17,247 nucleotides of DNA, from NCBI GenBank assembly GCA_945918815.1, contig CAMEIU010000023.1:1-17247 (forward strand), read 5' to 3'. A program made the translations under genes and the position numbers. The stretch comes from an uncultured Clostridia bacterium. GTDB lineage: Bacteria; Bacillota; Clostridia; Oscillospirales; Oscillospiraceae. Under the pieces are notes generated by a model that was given only the letters and a program-made list of their open reading frames with translations, was not told the origin of the DNA and searched no databases. Below are positions 14,866 through 17,247 of this stretch, piece by piece; position 1 is the stretch's first letter; the number at the start of each line of letters is the position of its first letter.

Positions 14866-15087
14866 TTACTCCCGCAGGGACTCAATAAAGTCCACCAGCT
14901 CGCCGACGGTCTCCACCTTCCGGTCCAGCTCGATCTCCATGCCCAGCTCGTCCTCCAGGTCCATGAGCATTTCCACGGTGTCCAGAGAATCAATTCCCAG
15001 ATCCTGGAACGTCGTGTCCCGCTGAATATCGGCCACATCACAGTCGTTCCGCTCCGCCAGGAGCTTTGCAATCGCTTCGAATACCAT
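14866..15087 (-). CDS. acpP: Acyl carrier protein
   Basis: AcpP carries the growing acyl chain on phosphopantetheine, attached to Ser34 in LGIDSLDTVEM. The 73-aa, strongly acidic four-helix protein is slightly shorter than the common 75-80 aa. Helix II carries the acidic face (DLEDELGMEIE) used to dock the Fab enzymes. The ATG at 15087 has GGAGG 7 nt upstream. It is the first gene of the operon, about 86 nt below the predicted transcript start. A separate very strong start for acpP makes sense because the carrier is needed in excess. fabH, which often precedes acpP in Clostridia, is not here. Confidence 0.96.
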   Translation of the reverse strand: MVFEAIAKLLAERNDCDVADIQRDTTFQDLGIDSLDTVEMLMDLEDELGMEIELDRKVETVGELVDFIESLRE

Positions 15088-15116
15088 AATAATTCCTCCA
15101 AATTCTATTGTAATAT

Positions 15117-15130
15117 CCGCCTTCCGGCGG
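15117..15130 (-). other. Small hairpin in the 5' leader of the fatty-acid operon
   Basis: On the minus strand CCGCC-GGAA-GGCGG forms a 5-bp GC stem with a GGAA tetraloop. It lies about 30 nt before the acpP start codon, in the ~86-nt leader. It ends before the SD and has no T-run. I see no palindrome here that matches a known FapR or FabT operator, so a regulatory role is only possible. Confidence 0.4.
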
Positions 15131-15179
15131 GAGGCTTGCGGCAGAAAGAAAACCGGGTGACCCCAGTGATGCAGCGTAA

Positions 15180-15208
15180 ATTATACCATTTTTACCCTGC
15201 TCTGTCAA
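15180..15208 (-). promoter_or_regulatory. Perfect-consensus, extended -10 promoter of the fatty-acid operon
   Basis: On the minus strand TTGACA (15208-15203) and TATAAT (15185-15180) are separated by 17 nt. TGG directly before the -10 forms an extended -10. The start should be near 15173, giving a leader of about 86 nt. Nothing in or around the hexamers reads as an obvious operator. Confidence 0.92.
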
Positions 15209-15374
15209 CAAAACCATGGGATGCCGGTCTGGACCGGAAAAAAGTTCACAATTCCGCCGTGCAGTCATTGTAGCGCATATTGTTCACTTTATAAACTGTT
15301 TTTTGAAAAAAGATGGGGATTGATTCTGCCCAGCCCATCCGGCGGCGCAGAAAATTGGAATTTATTGCACAGAT

Positions 15375-15477
15375 CCTCGTGCCCCCTGTAGGGGCACGGG
15401 GATTACCCCGGCCATTCAAATCATCCGCAAAGCGGGCCCCTTCCTTGTCTGTTTCCAATTGTACATTGTCCATTTTA
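15375..15477. repeat. Repeat remnant with two overlapping hairpins upstream of polA
   Basis: CCTCGTGCCCC (15375-15385) pairs with GGGGCACGGGG (15391-15401) around CTGTA, with one G-T pair. An alternative hairpin, CGGGG (15397-15401) with CCCCG (15406-15410), shares bases with the first, so only one can form. Further on, CCTTCCTTGTC and CAATTGTACATTGTCCATT match the order of words seen at 123-209, so I treat both as copies of one repeat family. The rest of the 15209-15374 spacer shows no gene; it has an AT-rich patch with TTTTTTGAAAAAA near 15299-15311. Confidence 0.45.
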
Positions 15478-15494
15478 TTTTTTTGTGGTACAAT
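15466..15494 (+). promoter_or_regulatory. Sigma-A-type promoter of polA
   Basis: TTGTCC (15466-15471), a T-rich 17-nt spacer, then TACAAT (15489-15494). The -35 matches the consensus at four of six positions and the -10 at five of six. It is 30 nt before the polA ATG. The -35 lies in the ATTGTCCATT end of the repeat remnant. Confidence 0.6.
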
Positions 15495-15523
15495 AACTCT
15501 ACTATGAAAAAGGAGCAATCTCC

Positions 15524-17247
15524 ATGAAACTGATGATTCTGGACGGCAACAGCGTCATTAACCGGGCCTTTTACGGCATCCGACCCTTGAACACCAAGGA
15601 CGGCCTGTTCACCAATGCCATTTACGGCTTCCTGAACATTCTCTGGAAGCTGGAGCAGGAGGAACACCCCGACGCCCTCTGCGTGGCCTTCGACCTCCAC
15701 GGGCCCACCTTCCGGCATTTGCAGTACGACGGCTACAAGGCCACCCGCCATGGGATGCCTGAAGAACTGGCCCAGCAGATGCCCGTGATGAAAGAGGTCC
15801 TGACAGCCATGAACATTCCCATCTACGAATGCCAGGGCTGGGAGGCCGACGACGTCATCGGCACAGTCAGCGTGAAATGCTGCGCCCAGGGCTGGCAGTG
15901 CGTGGTGGTCACCGGCGACCGGGACAGCTTGCAGCTGGTCAACGGCTGCGTCTCGGTCAAGCTGGTCACCACCAAGGCGGGCCAGACCCTGACGACCCTC
16001 TACACCCCGGAGAAATTCCGGGAGGACTACGGCTTTGAGCCGAGGCGGCTCATCGATTTAAAGGCCCTCATGGGCGACAGCTCCGACAACATTCCCGGCG
16101 TGGCCGGGGTCGGCCCCAAGACGGCCACGGACCTGCTTCTGAAATACGGCACCCTGGACGGCGTCTATGAACACCTGCCGGAGATCAAGGAGAGCGTGCG
16201 GAAAAAGCTGGCCGCCGGGGAGGACAGCGCCCGCATGTCCTACGATCTGGCCACCATCCGCTGTGAGGCCCCCATCGAGTTTCAGCCGGAGGACGCCCTG
16301 CGGAAGCCTGCGGACAAGCCCGCCCTGCGGGATCTGTTCGTCCGGCTGGAATTTGTGAAGCTCCTGGACCGGTACGGCCTGCGGGAGGTGGAGGAAGCCA
16401 AGCCCGCGGCGGCCGTGACCTTCACACCGTCCGCTTCCCTGCCCTCGGTCCACACGCCCTGCGCCATTGCGTTCAGCCCGGATATGACCCAGGCCGCCGT
16501 AGCCTGGGAAGGCGGCGTCTGCGTCACGGCGGCGGAGCACGTGAAGGACATCTGCGCCGGACTGGCGCCCAAGACCTGCGCCGACTGGAAAACCCTGCGG
16601 AGCAAGCTGCTGGACCAGGGCTGGACCTGCAGCAATTTTGATTTCGACGCATCCCTGGCAGCCTATGTGCTGGACCCGGCCCAGACGGACTACTCCGTGG
16701 GCAAGCTGTCCACGGTCTATCTGGACCGGACGATTCCCGCCCAGGACCTGGCGGCGGAGGCCGTGGCCCTGTGGCAGCTGCGGCCGGTGCTTTGGAGCAA
16801 GCTCAAGGAGCAGGCCATGGACCGGCTCTATCAGGACATTGAATTTCCCCTCTGCGCCGTCCTGTCCGACATGGAGCGGACCGGCGTCACCGTAGACCGC
16901 ATGGCCCTGATGGCCTTCGGCTCCATGCTGGAGGAACGAATCGAAGCGGCCCAGAACACGGTCTATGAACTGGCCGGAGAGGAATTCAACATCAATTCCA
17001 CTAAAAAGCTCGGGGAAATTTTGTTTGAAAAGCTGGGCCTTCCGCCGGTGAAGAAGACCAAGACCGGCTACTCCACCAACGCCGAGGTGCTGGAAAAGCT
17101 GCGGCCCAAGCATCCGATCATCGACGCCATTCTGGATTACCGGATGCTGACCAAGCTGTCCTCCACCTACGCCACGGGCCTTTTGGGCTGCATCGCCGAG
17201 GATGGCCGAATCCACACCACCTTCCAGAACATGGTCACCGCCACGGG
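15524..17247 (+). CDS. polA: DNA polymerase I, N-terminal two thirds (runs off window end)
   Basis: Pol I fills gaps and removes primers during replication and repair. The ATG at 15524 has AGGAG at 15511-15515. The 574 visible residues start MKLMILDGNSVINRAFYGI, the 5'-nuclease domain (about 1-285), with WEADDVIGT (106-114), TGDRDSLQLV (130-139) and GDSSDNIPGVAGVGPKTA (184-201). Residues about 300-430 sit where the 3'-5' exonuclease should be. The first acidic pair (D-x-E) is replaced by AIAFSPDM, and only a single Asp in FDFDASL is in place, so proofreading is probably lost, as in many Firmicutes. The polymerase part starts near 438 (DIEFPLCAVLSDMERTGV) and includes NINSTKKLGEILFEKL. The window ends at VTATG, before the catalytic motifs A, B and C. 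It is divergent from the fatty-acid operon. Confidence 0.95.
   Translation, partial: MKLMILDGNSVINRAFYGIRPLNTKDGLFTNAIYGFLNILWKLEQEEHPDALCVAFDLHGPTFRHLQYDGYKATRHGMPEELAQQMPVMKEVLTAMNIPIYECQGWEADDVIGTVSVKCCAQGWQCVVVTGDRDSLQLVNGCVSVKLVTTKAGQTLTTLYTPEKFREDYGFEPRRLIDLKALMGDSSDNIPGVAGVGPKTATDLLLKYGTLDGVYEHLPEIKESVRKKLAAGEDSARMSYDLATIRCEAPIEFQPEDALRKPADKPALRDLFVRLEFVKLLDRYGLREVEEAKPAAAVTFTPSASLPSVHTPCAIAFSPDMTQAAVAWEGGVCVTAAEHVKDICAGLAPKTCADWKTLRSKLLDQGWTCSNFDFDASLAAYVLDPAQTDYSVGKLSTVYLDRTIPAQDLAAEAVALWQLRPVLWSKLKEQAMDRLYQDIEFPLCAVLSDMERTGVTVDRMALMAFGSMLEERIEAAQNTVYELAGEEFNINSTKKLGEILFEKLGLPPVKKTKTGYSTNAEVLEKLRPKHPIIDAILDYRMLTKLSSTYATGLLGCIAEDGRIHTTFQNMVTAT

Noticed and set aside
16058..17215. 385-aa minus-strand open frame opposite polA, and similar long antisense frames opposite gdhA, accC and fabF
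   Set aside because: They mirror the codon pattern of well-identified genes, have Gly/His/Gln-rich composition without domains, and lack ribosome sites.

Overview
The window is about 17 kb of GC-rich (roughly 60%) DNA from a low-copy chromosomal region of a Firmicute. It most likely comes from a gut Clostridia lineage such as the Oscillospiraceae. The support is the clostridial type II fatty-acid operon order with FabK as enoyl reductase, an NADP-type glutamate dehydrogenase, a PG-binding/YkuD L,D-transpeptidase, a MepA-like MATE pump, a tiny Cys/Asn-rich membrane protein, and consensus sigma-A promoters with strong AGGAGG-type ribosome binding sites. The genus is inferred and cannot be proven from the window.

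Layout. Positions 1-100 hold the 3' end of a plus-strand gene, probably a polysaccharide deacetylase. A repeat-bearing spacer follows, then a 54-aa Cys/Asn-rich mini-protein with its own terminator. Next are a 475-aa HTH-membrane protein built from tandem ~61-aa transmembrane repeats (641-2068) and a MepA-type MATE transporter (2244-3669) that carries a frameshift near 2472. A consensus promoter and an unusual leader of two related hairpin/T-run units (2112-2230) precede the transporter. An L,D-transpeptidase (3846-5264) converges on gdhA (6822-5476, minus). A 146-bp inverted-repeat element separates the two.

From 15087 down to 7106 on the minus strand lies one fatty-acid synthesis operon: acpP-fabK-fabD-fabG-fabF-accB-fabZ-accC-accD-accA. 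A perfect TTGACA-N17-TATAAT promoter drives it and a 14-bp-stem hairpin ends it. AccA, AccB, AccC and AccD make malonyl-CoA. FabD loads malonate onto AcpP, FabF condenses, and FabG, FabZ and FabK carry out reduction, dehydration and reduction. Most junctions overlap or are under 15 nt, which suggests translational coupling. The exception is fabG-fabF, where 109 nt including a repeat-like hairpin intervene. fabH and a FapR/FabT-type regulator gene are absent from the operon head. Divergent to the operon, polA (15524 to the window end) starts from its own promoter, whose -35 lies in a dispersed-repeat remnant.

The most interesting element is the tandem hairpin leader of the MATE gene. It looks like a duplicated cis-regulatory RNA with an identical 10-nt loop sequence and covarying stems. 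Clostridial mepA-type genes are known to carry guanidine-IV riboswitches, but I could not confirm membership of that class. No tRNA, rRNA, CRISPR array, transposase or phage gene was seen.
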